A stretch of DNA of 64,000 bases from Dermacentor variabilis (GCF_050947875.1 NC_134576.1:55928255-55992254), one strand, 5' to 3'. Shown: positions 23,610 to 33,410, counted from the first letter of the stretch. Numbers and translations: made by a program. Notes: generated from the letters alone by a model not told the origin.

Positions 23610-24572
23610 AGAGACTTTTAGCGTGTCCGCGATTCCGGCAAACCGGGGCGGTTTGCGTGACCGGATGGTCGGGGGCGTAAACGTGAGCGGTCAGGTTGGT
23701 ATAGCGCGAGCTGGTGGTGCAAAGTTCAACCACCTAAACACAGAGCCAATTACTACATTCTTGTTAGCTGGGGTGTAAGTTTTCGACAGTGGCGTAATTG
23801 TGAACAAAATTACGCCGCTGCCGGAAATTTTCACCAGCAGCGAAGCAGAATAAAGTAGGTTAGTGCATATTTAGCTCTGTGTCTGATTGAGCTACAGAAC
23901 ACCAGGCGGCTGCACCGCTCCGGCCGCTCATGTTTTAGAGCGCAGCTCTTTGGCGTCCGTTCCTGGGTTTCGCGTCGTCGTCGGCGTTGTCGTCGGCCTC
24001 GTAACCAGCTCCGCCCCCCTTTCATCCCCCCAGCGCTAGCAGCGACCGACTGATACCGCTGGACGCCGCTGACGCCGCTAGAGAGTCAAGATAACGTGAC
24101 TGCATAGAACACCGTCGCCGCCATGCAGAAAGAGGAGGAAAGGGTCCCCCCTCCCCCCCCCCCTGTTCTTGTGTGGCGGATAGGGTGCTCGTCAGTTGCC
24201 GACGCGCCGGTTATTTCACGTAGGCCCCGGCACGTCGACGAATACGTGACCACCTTCCCACGGCTAGACCTGGTTCTTAGCGCTGCGGAAGCGAGGGTAT
24301 CATATTGTTTGTGTCGGCATCGGCGGCGTTGTCCCTGAAACCAACTCCGCAGCTGGGGTTGACTCACTATCGGCGTCAGCGGCATCAGTCAGTCGCTGCT
24401 ATCTCTTCCCTCCTCCCTTTATCGTGTTGTCCGCTTGCTGCGCGCGCTTCTGCCCCCATCGTTTGCCGCTGGGTGTACACGCCGCCCCCCTCCCCCCTCT
24501 TCCTGCGAGTCTCCGGTTGTCAAAGCGCCGGCTCGAACTTAATTCCTTTCTTCGCTCCTCCTCCAATGCAAC

Positions 24573-24836
24573 CCCTGTGCGGTGGCAATCAGAGAGCCAG
24601 ATCGGTGGCGGCGGATCTGTATATGTGCACCGCCCGAGCCGAAATTGCCGCTGCCGTTCGCCCTGTGCGGTGGCAATCAGAGAGCCAGATCGGTGGCGGC
24701 GGATCTGTATATGTGCACCGCCCGAGCCGAAATTGCCGCTGCCGTTCGCCCTGTGCGGTGGCAATCAGAGAGCCAGATCGGTGGCGGCGGATCTGTATAT
24801 GTGCACCGCCCGAGCCGAAATTGCCGCTGCCTTTCG
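24573..24836. repeat. 88-bp tandem repeat, three copies, inside the TIR element
   Basis: Units start at 24573, 24661 and 24749. The first two are identical by eye; the third differs near its end (GCCTTTCG against GCCGTTCG). 88 is not a multiple of three, so all three frames are read in turn, which produces several overlapping artefactual ORFs. Near identity suggests recent expansion. Confidence 0.95.
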
Positions 24837-24871
24837 CCACTGCGAAATTATCTGCCAGTTCTTTCTGAGCC

Positions 24872-25036
24872 ATGAGCGAGACGACCGATGGAAGTCCTCC
24901 GTCTGCTGCTGCTGCTGCTGCTGCTAAACGAGCTGCCAGAGCAGAGGCCCAGCGCCGTCGCCGTCAGAATCCAGAGGTGCGTGCCGCCGAAGCAGAAGCT
25001 TACCTAGTGGAGTCTTTGTTAAAGGAATACGTGTGA
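24872..25036 (+). CDS. 54-aa Ala/Arg-rich small ORF in the TIR element
   Basis: ATG at 24872 and stop at 25034. It begins MSETTDGSPPS, then seven Ala from a (GCT)7 run, then a basic helix KRAARAEAQRRRRQNPEVRA and EAEAY. I recall tick hypothetical proteins built from repeats of an RRRRQ-PEVRA-EAEA type, so this may be the first repeat of a longer ORF from an autonomous relative, truncated here. Whether it is translated is unknown. Confidence 0.3.
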   Translation: MSETTDGSPPSAAAAAAAKRAARAEAQRRRRQNPEVRAAEAEAYLVESLLKEYV

Positions 25037-25239
25037 AAAATAAAAAAAAAATTCTGTGATAGCGCATACATGTGTTGCTCGATTTCTTTGCCTCAATCTA
25101 TCGAAAAGGTGAAACAGCTTATTTGCTGCGCTCAAATTTCGCATTAGGAAGTAACGTAATCGTCGGTAATTTTTTACGCCCCCGACCATCCGGTAATCCG
25201 CCCCGGTTTGCCGGAATAGCGGACACGCTAAAAGTCTGT

Positions 25240-25330
25240 AGTGTTAAAATTATTCCGGAGTCCACCACTTCGGCGTGCTTTTTAATCCTGGTGTAATTTT
25301 GGCAAGTACAGCCCGTTAATCCCATTCAAG
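25240..25330 (+). repeat. tRNA-derived SINE, 3' part (copy A)
   Basis: Continues the SINE after the TIR element. AAAATTATTCCGGAGTCCAC matches the CCGGAGTCCGCCACTACGGC region of copies B and D, then TTTTGGCAAGTACAGCCCGT matches their GGCACGTACAGCCC ends. It runs directly into the down module. Confidence 0.75.
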
Positions 25331-26424
25331 TTTGATACTTCTGCCACAATGCGATGTGCCATTTAAGGAAATGACCACGCTCTACCCTCTCAGGTTATGA
25401 AATATGGAGCACAGCAACGCCTCCATCAAACACCTCTTCCTGTGTGTTTTGTGTACTACGCAAACAAACAGCAGTGGTGCACGCAAGATTACGTTTAACA
25501 TCAATTCACCGCTCTCGTGTTAGCCTAAACGCAGAAGAAATTGAGCTTTAGCCGTCAACATCACTGGTAATTATCGTGAATCAAAGTATCCAGCGCTGAA
25601 AGCTTCACTTACATCGATTCCTACAGTGCGTGCATCAGGATAACTTTTTTCTCCAAACTTTGATTCATCTAATGAAGGAACACATCAAATTCATATTGCA
25701 AAATTCTGAAAGTCAGCGGCCACTGTGAGCCACGTCACAGCATGGCGAACTACGTAGGCGCAGTTGTCCGATTGACGTCGACTCGGGCTGGGAGCGTCGA
25801 GGCCGCGAACAGGGCGTTCGGTGCGAAATTTCAGCTCTTTTTGCGGCGAGCAGAGGTAACACTTTGCAGCCACGATTGCTGGCGCTCATTGTATTCGCTG
25901 TACTTGTTATTTCCGCATCGATAGACCTGATGAGGGGCCCTTTAATACGCTGCATTATTCTGCGTTTTCATTTTAGCTTAGCTGCAATAGTGTTGGATTT
26001 TGGGTTGAAGCATATGAAAAAATAGAAGGGGACATTCTGCAATTTCGTACGAGCTAAGGCAAATGCGGTAGACTGAAACAAACTTGCTAAGCCATCTGCT
26101 CCAACCATGGAGCAAGGAAACGGCCAGCAGAGGCCCTGACGCACCGTTTTTGAAGCCGGAAGTGCAGCCATCCTGGTGTCCCATGTGCCTTTCCTTCTCC
26201 AATCAGGTCTCTGGAGCTCATGGGCGCGAGCTGTGATCTTGCGTTGCTACGCGCCGTCGGAAGTGTCAGCAGTTAACGCGTGTCAAATAAAACTCTTGCT
26301 TGGGCTAGTTGGTTCATGCTTGAAGTAGTAAAGGCAAGGCGCAGAAGACCAGGACTCAAGAATAACACAAACCACAGGACCGGCGCCGGTGCTGTCGTTT
26401 GAAATGGCGCGTCGATGTCACGGT

Positions 26425-26748
26425 TGTTAAGAACGGCCCAGCTGAGGTGCAAGTGTTGCCCGCCAGTTGCGACGGCGGCGGCGTCAACTTTCAAGGAACG
26501 ACACCGTTACGCTCTAGCCTCGTCGCCGTTGCTACTGAATGAGTTCGACGAAGCAGGCTTTGTGCCGCAACACGACCCCGCCAACCGGATCGGCCGCGAG
26601 CGGGGGAGTTGCCGCGGGAACGTCTTCAGGGCACCCCTTCCCACGCGCCGACCAAGACGCCGGACAATGGCTTCCCGGGCGCGCTGCGAGGGGCAGCTCC
26701 GAGTTCTACGAAATCCGTGCGACGTCGGTTCCGGACCAGACCATGAAC

Positions 26749-26779
<31 letters not shown>

Positions 26780-26786
26780 CGTGTGA

Positions 26787-26834
<48 letters not shown>

Positions 26835-27251
26835 GCCGTCCCGGGCAGAGGCGACGTGTTTACAATGACTGGACGAACGTTACCGTCCCCTTGGAGTCAA
26901 GGGAGGACCGAGTGTTTTTAAACCGCTGTTGTGCGGCCTCTCAGGACACTCTCTCAAGCAGTCATGTTAGATAGACTCTCTCAAGCTTTCATGTTAGACT
27001 GACACTCTCTCAAGCAGTCATGTTAGACTGATGTACTCTCTGGAGCAGTCATGCTAGACTGATGAACTGCATGTAAATACTGTAAATAAACTCATATTCC
27101 TCGTTATCGATGAGAAGCAGTCCTTCCCTTCATCAAAGTCCTCAGCGTGGCTAAGTTGGACGACGGCATGGGCCAGCTGCCTTCTAATTAATGCCGGACT
27201 CCAATCTTGACAACGGGTTACGAACGATGGGAATGAGCTCCAATCATAACA
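26425..27251 (+). repeat. 5' LTR
   Basis: Begins TGTTAAGAACGG and ends CATAACA, giving the inverted TGTT...AACA termini. It contains a (GT)n run near 26761-26832, four tandem units of about 29 bp at 26946-27060 (ACTCTCTCAAGCAGTCATG core), and AATAAA near 27086. It aligns with 32509-33410; the length difference is mostly the GT run. Confidence 0.85.
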
Positions 27252-27253
27252 AC

Positions 27254-27271
27254 TGGCTGACAGCGCTGGGA
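27254..27271 (+). promoter_or_regulatory. Probable primer-binding site
   Basis: TGGCTGACAGCGCTGGGA begins two bases after the 5' LTR. TGG is complementary to the CCA end of a tRNA, as expected. I cannot say which tRNA. Confidence 0.5.
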
Positions 27272-27482
27272 TGGACTTTGCGACGTCGTACTTTTTCTGC
27301 GGTGACTGCTTGGTTCTTGCTTTGACTCTCTAGGCTTCATTTTGTGGTTGTTCTGTTTAGAACCGTAGGGAAGCTAGATTGTTGAGTGTTAGCTAGGTTG
27401 TGTTTTCCTAGCTAGATTTAGCGAGCAGGAACGAGGCAGTAACGCAGCAATCACGGAGTAAAGGAGACTGCTGAGAGACAAA

Positions 27483-28400
27483 TTGTTGATCGTTGGTGAG
27501 GAACTGGGCCTAGATGTACGCAAAGAAATGCTAAAACCGGAATCATTGGAGCTAATTTCCGAACAGGCCAGTGAGGAAGAAATTGAAATGGGATTGGAAC
27601 TTCTAAAGAAAAGAGAGAAAAGGGAAAGAGAGAGAGAAGAACGGGTCATAGAAGAACGGGAAAGAGAGAAAGAAGAACGCGACAGAGAGAGAGAGAGACG
27701 AACGCGATAAAGATCGCGAGTAAAGAAAAATGCATCTTGAACTTGAAAGCAAACGTTTGGAGTTGTCTCAAAGAAATGAAGGGGCTCTGGGACGATCAAA
27801 TGAGGCAGAATCATACCGCATGGACAGGCTATTAAAACCATATGAGGTCGGGACCGACATAGGCTTGTTCCTAAGGAATTTTGAAAGGACTTGCGAGAAG
27901 ATGAACTTCGGCCTGAGTACATGGCCACAGCGGTTGCTGTCTATGTTGCCGTGCGAGGCGGTGGAAGTAATCGCCAGACTGCGTGCACAGGATGCTTATG
28001 ATTATGCAAAAGTTAATGCTAGTCTCCTGAAGAAATACCGCCTGTCAGCTGAAGCTTTTCGGCAAAGGTTTAGGAGCACAGGCAAGAAAGATAGCGAGCG
28101 GTAACCAGAGTTTGCGTACGGCTTAAAGGTCAACCTAGTCGAGTGGCTGAAAAGCGTGGAAGCGTACGACAGCTGACACATGATCATTGAATGCATGTGT
28201 CTAGAGCAGTTTTACAAAAGCATCCCCCAAGCTGTGAAACTGTGGGTGCAAGACAGAGGGAATGTAAACACTGTGGAAAGGGCGGCTGAATTAGCCGGAG
28301 TACGCAAAGCGTAGAAAGTTGAACGCCGAGGACGGAAATTGGGACGGTCAAATGGACCGCGGAAACCATTTCCGTTCATAAAGGATTCGCAGACTAGACG
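27483..28400 (+). pseudogene. gag remnant (coiled coil and SCAN-like capsid)
   Basis: 27483-27710 encodes an acidic start and a long Glu/Arg coiled coil (KREKREREREERVIEEREREK). After a frameshift, 27730 onward gives MHLELESKRLELSQ and a capsid-like region: PYEVGTDIGLFLRNFERTC, LLKKYRLSAEAFRQRFR, and past a TAA at 28102, FAYGLKVNLVEWL and LEQFYKSIPQAVKLWVQD, then VERAAELAG. The LLKKYRL...FRQRFR...EQF pattern resembles the SCAN-like capsid domain of gypsy gag proteins. In-frame stops lie at 28102, about 28172 and 28312. Confidence 0.75.
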
Positions 28401-28994
28401 ATGGAAGTGGAGACGGTGGAAGTGGAGGAAAAGCCCGCAGAAAAGAGCGAGGAGAAACCTAACGGGGAAACCGTACAAAAAGAGCAGAAAAGAAAATTCG
28501 AATCTTGTAGACTGATCCGCTGCTATAAGTGCCACAAACTGGGACATATCGCTGTGAACTGCGGAAAGCCTAGCGTAATTTTTTCCTACGTAGATGAAAA
28601 AGACGAGAATATGAAACTTTTAAGCCCATATCTTCACGATCTGCAAGTTAATGACAAACCATGCCGAGTGCTAAGAGACAGTGCCACCACGATGGACATT
28701 GTCCATTCGTCTTATGTGACGGTAGATGACTTCACCGGAGATGTAGCATGGATTAAACAGGTTGTAGAAGAACACAGCGTGTGTCTGCCCATGGCCAAAG
28801 TCAAAATCAGTGGACAATTCGGAGAGCTGGAGACTGAAGCTGCAGTTTCCAAATTTTTGTCACTGCAGTACCCTTACATCTTTTCGAATCGTTCGAATCA
28901 GTTACTGCGTGACAAAGGGCTTAAACTGGGAGAGGGCATAGTACAGGCATTGACCCACGGCCAAGCTTGTAAAATCGCGTCGCTTTCGGCTTAA
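28401..28994 (+). pseudogene. gag zinc knuckle and protease segment
   Basis: A 197-aa open frame. After an acidic stretch comes the CCHC knuckle CYKCHKLGHIAVNC (residues about 41-54), which binds genomic RNA in retroelements. A protease-like region follows with LRDSATTMDIVHSSYV; D-S-A sits at the catalytic D-S/T-G/A position. The frame ends in a TAA at 28992-28994, before the integrase region, so the polyprotein is broken. Confidence 0.7.
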
Positions 28995-29145
28995 AATGGA
29001 GAAGCTGCTCCAGATGATGCAGAAAAGGGGATAACTTCAATACCCGAATCCGAGCTAGGCCCGAGGGTCAAAAAAACAGTTGAGGAGAGCCTGCCAGCTG
29101 ACCAGCTCAATGAGAGCGTAGCACTAGAATTGACAAAGTTCAAGC

Positions 29146-29493
29146 TTGCAGGAAGAGCAAGCGGACGCAATCGCAAGCGAGACAGGGTTGTTATTATCAA
29201 CGGCCTCAAAGAACTTTGATAAGCTCTTACGTGTGGACAGCGATTCACTGGCAGCCGAGCAAAAGAATGATGGCAGCTTAGCTAGATTATATCACACAGC
29301 TAAAGAAGGCATTGCTAGGCGCAACGTGGCGATACAAGAGAGAGGAGGATTGTTGTATCGGCACTACAGAGATCGAAAGGGTAGGACTCTAGATCAATTA
29401 GTCGTACCTACTAAGTACCTACAATTAGTACATGACCGGGGTTGTTGGAGAAGTATGGGGGAGGCCTTTGCCTTGCAGTGGGCGTAACCAGGC

Positions 29494-29535
<42 letters not shown>

Positions 29536-30520
29536 CTAAGTACAGGGAGGACCTTTTGAGTCTCTGTCATGGAAATGGGTGGTCCGGCCACCTAGGCATA
29601 AACAAATCAAAGGAAAGATTGCTTATGGAATACTAGTGGCCTGGTTGTTTCAAAGACGTAGAAAACTTTGTAAGATCATACGACGCCTGCCAGCGCTCGG
29701 GTAAACCAGGAGAGACATGGTAGGCTCCACTAAAGGTAGTGCCCTTAATAAGGGAACCTTTCAGAAGACTTGTGATAGACACGGTAGGGCCTCTACCAAA
29801 AACAAAATCGGGTTACAGGTACTAGTTTACCATGCTGTCTCCGGCTACAAAGTTTCCAGAAGCAATCCCTCTGAAAGAGCTCAGCTCCACCGAAGTAGTA
29901 GACGCGCTTTTGACAGTGTTGGCACGAGTTGGGTTTCCAGCCGAAATTCAGGCGGACCAAGGGTCAGTATTCACCAGCGCACTGACTTCCACATTCTTGC
30001 AAAATTGCGGGGTAAAGTTAATACACAGTTCCGTCTATCACCCTCAGTCCAACAGTGTAGAGAGGTGGCATTCAGTGCTTAAGCAAGTTTTGCGTGCGCT
30101 CTGTTACGAGCACAAGGAGGACTGGGAGAACTGTCTGTCGGCGACTTTGTTTGCTTTGCGAACGGTTCCACATGAAGCGACAGGGTTCTCGCCAGCAGAA
30201 CTAGTGTATGGGAGGACACTCCGTTCTCCACTAAGAATGCTAAGAGAGATGTGGGAGGAAACAGGAGAGAGTCTTACAGTTGTTGAATACGTGCTAAATT
30301 TGCTGGAATGGGTAAGCGAAACCCAAGAACTAGTAGAAGAGAACATGGGAGTAGCTCAAAAGAACGCCAAATTCTATTACGACAAGAATGCGAGGCTTCG
30401 CCATTTAATGCCGGAGACCAGGTAATGATCCTCAGACCTTCAAGAAAGAACAAGCTTGAAGTTCACTGGGACGGGCCCGGTAAAGTGTTGCACAAACTTT
30501 CAGATACTATGCTCTGAAAA
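29146..30520 (+). pseudogene. Integrase (interrupted)
   Basis: The leader EGIARRNVAIQERGGLLYRH runs to VPTKY at 29418. After the LINE-tail insertion it resumes at 29544 as REDLLSLCHGNGWSGHLG and a zinc finger in which the CxxC reads SYDACQ, so the first Cys is now Tyr. The core has LVIDTVGPLP (first Asp, about 29770-29800), AEIQADQGSVF (second Asp, about 29955) and HPQSNSVERWHS (Glu, about 30060). A GPY/F-like end follows (VMILRPSRKNKLEVHWDGPG). A frameshift lies near 29830 between the first Asp and the rest of the core. It lies upstream of RT, which is unusual. Confidence 0.85.
29419..29534 (+). mobile_element. 5'-truncated RTE-like LINE tail inside integrase
   Basis: The 116-bp insert is flanked by a 9-bp duplication ACTAAGTAC (29410-29418 and 29535-29543). 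It carries GGCCTTTGCCTTGCAGTGGG and ends in a (TGA)n run. The same end sequence, in diverged form, is found at the 3' end of the RTE-like LINE at 41018 (reverse strand GTCCTGCAGTGGAC). Removing it and one duplicate restores the reading frame VPTKY-REDLLSL. This is target-primed insertion into an existing retrotransposon. Confidence 0.9.
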
Positions 30521-30862
30521 TGCCCGGTCGCAGGAAGGAGTTGAACATATATCACTGCAATTTGATGAAGCCGTATCTAGAGCGGAGCGGAGTCGCTAAC
30601 TATACCATCAAAGAGCAGGATGGCACTAGTACCAAGTTTAAGGAGTATAGGGCGACCTCCAACTCTGAAATCGGTTTAGAAGAAGTAGTAAAACATTCGG
30701 TGAGCTCGCACGCTCTCATATCCGAGCACCTAGATGAGCTAAAAGGGGTGTTAGGGGAATTAATATCTCGACAGATTCAGCGATCGGCCACGTATTACCG
30801 AACTAATAACGCATGAAATAGAGCTGATATCAACCGAATCCGTAAGATCAAAGCCTTACAGG
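30520..30862 (+). pseudogene. Integrase C-terminus to RT linker
   Basis: MPGRRKELNIYHCNLMKPYL is typical of the end of a Ty3/gypsy integrase (C-terminal N-L-K-P-Y box). A charged linker follows, then ESVRSKPYR, the usual lead-in to Ty3/gypsy RT. A stop at 30814-30816 splits this from RT. Continuity between integrase end and RT lead-in supports the order being original, not a chance junction. Confidence 0.7.
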
Positions 30863-31354
30863 GTGTCTCTAAGACAGAGAGAAATTATGGAGGCAGAGAT
30901 ACAGCGCATGCTAGAGTTGGGAGTTATTGGGCCCGCTGAGAGTGACTCCGCGTCACCACTAATACTAGTAGAAACCCCTAACAAGGACCCTCGTGCGTGT
31001 GTTGACTACAGGGAGGTAAATGCCATCACTAGGGATGAGCTGTACCCGATACCCAACATTGAGGAACGAATTGAAAGAGTTAGCGCTGCTAAATACATTT
31101 CAACTATAGATCTCGTGCGGGGGTACTGGCAAGTTCCCCTTTCAGAAAGTGCCAGCCGCTATGCCGCATTCATCTCACCTGTAGGCACTTTTCTCCCTCT
31201 CGCACTCAGCTTAGGGCTGAAGAATGCGCCGTTTAGCTTCTCTAAGTTAATGGATATTGTCCTAAAAGACTTGCAGGAGTTTGCCTTGCCATATCTGGAT
31301 GATGTAGCAATTTTTTCGGACAGCTGAGAACAACACGTATCGCACCTCAAACAG
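30863..31354 (+). pseudogene. Reverse transcriptase
   Basis: The sequence contains EIQRMLELGVIGPAESDSAS, then DPRACVDYREVNAIT, motif A YISTIDLVRGYWQVPLS, motif B LGLKNAPFSFSKLMD and motif C LPYLDDVAIFSDS, so all three catalytic Asp are present. Immediately after FSDS the expected Trp codon is TGA (31325-31327), a nonsense mutation. It corresponds to fingers and palm of a Ty3/gypsy RT. Confidence 0.9.
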
Positions 31355-32096
31355 GTGTTTTCACACTTGAGGGAAGCCGTCTTAACGATCAAAGCGGAAA
31401 AGTGTAGATTTGGGTGTTCGCAGGTTACTTATCTGGGCCATATTGTCGGCCAGGGCACGAGACGGCTGGCCGAGCTGAAAATAGCTACGATTGGAGAATT
31501 TTCTCGGCCGCGCACGAAAACAGACCTTTGTTCATATTTGGGACTTGTGGGGTACTATCAACGGTACATTCCGAATTACTCGCAAATGGCAAGTCCATTA
31601 ACGGACGCCCTTCGAAAGGGAGCACCGAGTATCGTACACTGTGATAAGGACAAAGAGAACGCTTTCCAAAATTTGAAAACGTTATTGGTTTCTGGTCCTG
31701 TGGTTTGCGCGCCAGACTACACAAAGGAATTCATAGTTCAATGCGACGCAAGCGACAGAGGTATGGGCGTGGTACTCAGTCACGGTCGGCGACGATAACG
31801 AGGAGCATCCTATCCTCTATGCCAGCCGTAAACTAAATGTAAGAGAAGAAGTCTAGAATGCTTCAGAGAAGGAATGCGCTTGTTTAGTTTGGGCCGCCCA
31901 GAAGTTGTGATACTTGTACGGAGCGAAGTTCATCTTCGAGACCGACCACTGTCCTCTGAGGTGGCTCAATCAAATGTCGCACAAAAATTGCCGCGTACTC
32001 CGATCGAGCCTCCTTTTCCAACAGTACAACTTCTCCGTTAAATATAAGAAGGAAAAGTTGCATAGCAATGCGGATGGTTTGAGCAGGCTAATTTGA
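31355..32096 (+). pseudogene. RT thumb/connection and RNase H
   Basis: AEKCRFGCSQVTYLGHIVGQ and FLGLVGYYQRYIP-type residues (here SYLGLVGYYQRYIPNY) mark the RT thumb and connection. RNase H follows with FIVQCDASDRGMGVVLSH (first Asp). After a frameshift near 31790 comes HPILYASRKLNVREEV, a TAG, ASEKECACLVWAAQKL (Glu), a TGA, FETDHCPLRWL (Asp) and NADGLSRLI (last Asp). Catalytic residues survive but the frame is cut at least three times. Confidence 0.88.
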
Positions 32097-32508
32097 AATC
32101 TGCGTTTGAGGGTCCCGCCTAAATTTTAGGGTTACTATCGTTAATTTTGTGAAAAAAGATCCCTTCTAATTTAGCAGGATTCACTCCATGATTGCTGAAT
32201 TTGTCAGCACGAAATTGCTTCAAAAAATTGGCATAGCGAAATGCAGCATTTTTTTTGTTTCTGCACTTATGTTTTCTTTGAAGCCTAGCGGGTGGAAAGT
32301 GAGAGCCAATGATGTCATCTCGGCCCAGAGCCATGTTGTTGGGTCCATTTTGCGGTTGCCTGTCCTTGTTGGATGTTTTGGGGTGGTGACATCATTACAC
32401 AAGTGATTACTGCGAGCAAAGACATCACCCCCTGGCCACCAGCCGTTCTCTTCCAGACCAGCGGTTATCAGCGCTGGACAGTAGAGACTTCCCGGGCCAT
32501 GGAGGCGC

Positions 32509-32857
32509 TGTTTAGAACGGCCCAGCTGAGGTGCAAGTGTTGCCAGCCAGTTGCGACGACGGCGGCGTCAACTTTCAAGGAACGACACAGTTACGCTCTA
32601 GTCTCGTCGCCGTTGTTGCTGAATGAGTTGGACGAAGCAGGTTTTGTGCCGTAACACGACACCGCCAAACGGGTTGGGCGCGAGCGGGGGAGTTGCCGCG
32701 GCAACGTCGTCAGGGACCCCTTCCCACGCGCCGACCGAGGCGCAAGACAATGGCTACCCGGGCGCGCTGCGAGGGGCAGCTCCGAGTTCTATGAAATCCG
32801 TGTGACGTCGGTTCCGGAGCGGACCGTGAACCTGTGTGTGTGTGTGTGTGTGTGTGT

Positions 32858-32894
<37 letters not shown>

Positions 32895-32907
32895 CGTGTG
32901 CGTGTGC

Positions 32908-32991
<84 letters not shown>

Positions 32992-33410
32992 GCCGTCCCG
33001 GGGAGAGGCGGCGTGTTTACAATGACTGGACGAACGTTTCCGCCCCCTTGAAATCAAGGGAGGACCAAATGTTTTTAAATCGCTGTTGTGTGGCTGCTCA
33101 GACACTCTCTCAAGCAGTTGTGTTATACTGACACTCTCTCAAGCAGTCATGTTAGACTGACACTCTCTCAAGCAGTCATGTTAGACTGATGTACTCTCTC
33201 AAGCAGTCATGCTAGACTGTTGAACTGCATGTAAATACTGCAAATAAACACATATTCTTCGTTCTCGATGAGAAGCAGTCCTTCCCTTCATCAACGCCCT
33301 CAGCGTGGTTAAGTTGGACGACGGCATGGGCCAGCTACCTTCTAATTCATGCCGGACTCCAATCTTGACAACGGGTTAGGAACGATGGGATTGACCCCCC
33401 CCAATCATCA
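32509..33410 (+). repeat. 3' LTR
   Basis: Begins TGTTTAGAACGG, with an end near CAATCATCA. It carries a much longer, interrupted (GT)n run (about 32834-32988) than the 5' LTR and the same four ~29-bp units at 33102-33219. AATAAA is near 33242. 32097-32508 between RNase H and this LTR holds nothing recognised and no clean polypurine tract. Confidence 0.85.

Larger units (their letters stand above)
23610..25239. mobile_element. 1.63-kb TIR DNA element nested in the SINE
   Basis: The ends are long inverted repeats. The left one begins AGAGACTTTTAGCGTGTCCG (23610) and, reading inward from 25239, the right one begins ACAGACTTTTAGCGTGTCCG. Similarity continues for about 65-70 bp through a CGGCAAACCGGGGCGG block and GGATGGTCGGGGGCGTAAA. 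A 3-bp AGT flanks each side (23607-23609 and 25240-25242). Removing the element plus one AGT restores the SINE as seen in the uninterrupted paralogues. No transposase motif was found, so it is probably non-autonomous. A 3-bp duplication fits PIF/Harbinger, Academ or CACTA-like groups; I do not choose between them. Confidence 0.85.
22655..25935 (+). repeat. Composite interspersed repeat, copy A (interrupted)
   Basis: The modules match other places in the window: X (22655-22810, matching 53814-53975), up (23003-23230, matching 52765-52960 and the reverse strand of 47420-47620), a SINE-like core (23478-23609 and 25240-25330), down (25330-25690, matching 53365-53660 and the reverse strand of 43935-44305) and Y (about 25780-25935, matching 54170-54320). 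The SINE core is split by a 1.63-kb TIR element. Here X lies before up, whereas in copy B X lies after down. No coding capacity is recognised. Confidence 0.65.
26425..33410 (+). mobile_element. LTR retrotransposon with Ty3/gypsy proteins in Gmr1-like order (dead)
   Basis: Two direct LTRs (26425-27251 and 32509-33410) flank gag, protease, integrase, RT and RNase H in that order. In ordinary Ty3/gypsy elements integrase is last; integrase before RT is the arrangement of the Gmr1-like group. Integrase, RT and RNase H residues are all of Ty3/gypsy type (YLDD, D-D-E, a CHGNGW...GHLG finger). Stops and frameshifts occur in gag and pol, the integrase zinc finger has lost a Cys, and a LINE tail interrupts integrase. 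The LTRs have diverged visibly. I found no clear target-site duplication. Confidence 0.85.

Noticed and set aside
24305..24927. Overlapping frames of 94-187 codons on both strands at 24.3-24.9 kb
   Set aside because: They arise from the 88-bp tandem repeat read in successive frames; no motif.
23606..25245. CACTA-type ends (CACTAC at the right end) for the TIR element
   Set aside because: Starting the element at CAGTAG/CACTAC would require loss of about five bases of the SINE target, whereas AGT duplication restores the paralogous empty sites exactly.
29394..29636. Poly-His and poly-Met frames near 29500
   Set aside because: They come from the (TGA)n tail of the inserted LINE fragment.
26765..33131. 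Cys/Val-rich and His/Thr-rich frames over the GT runs (for example 32802-33131 plus, 32710-33105 minus)
   Set aside because: They are translations of a dinucleotide microsatellite inside the LTRs.
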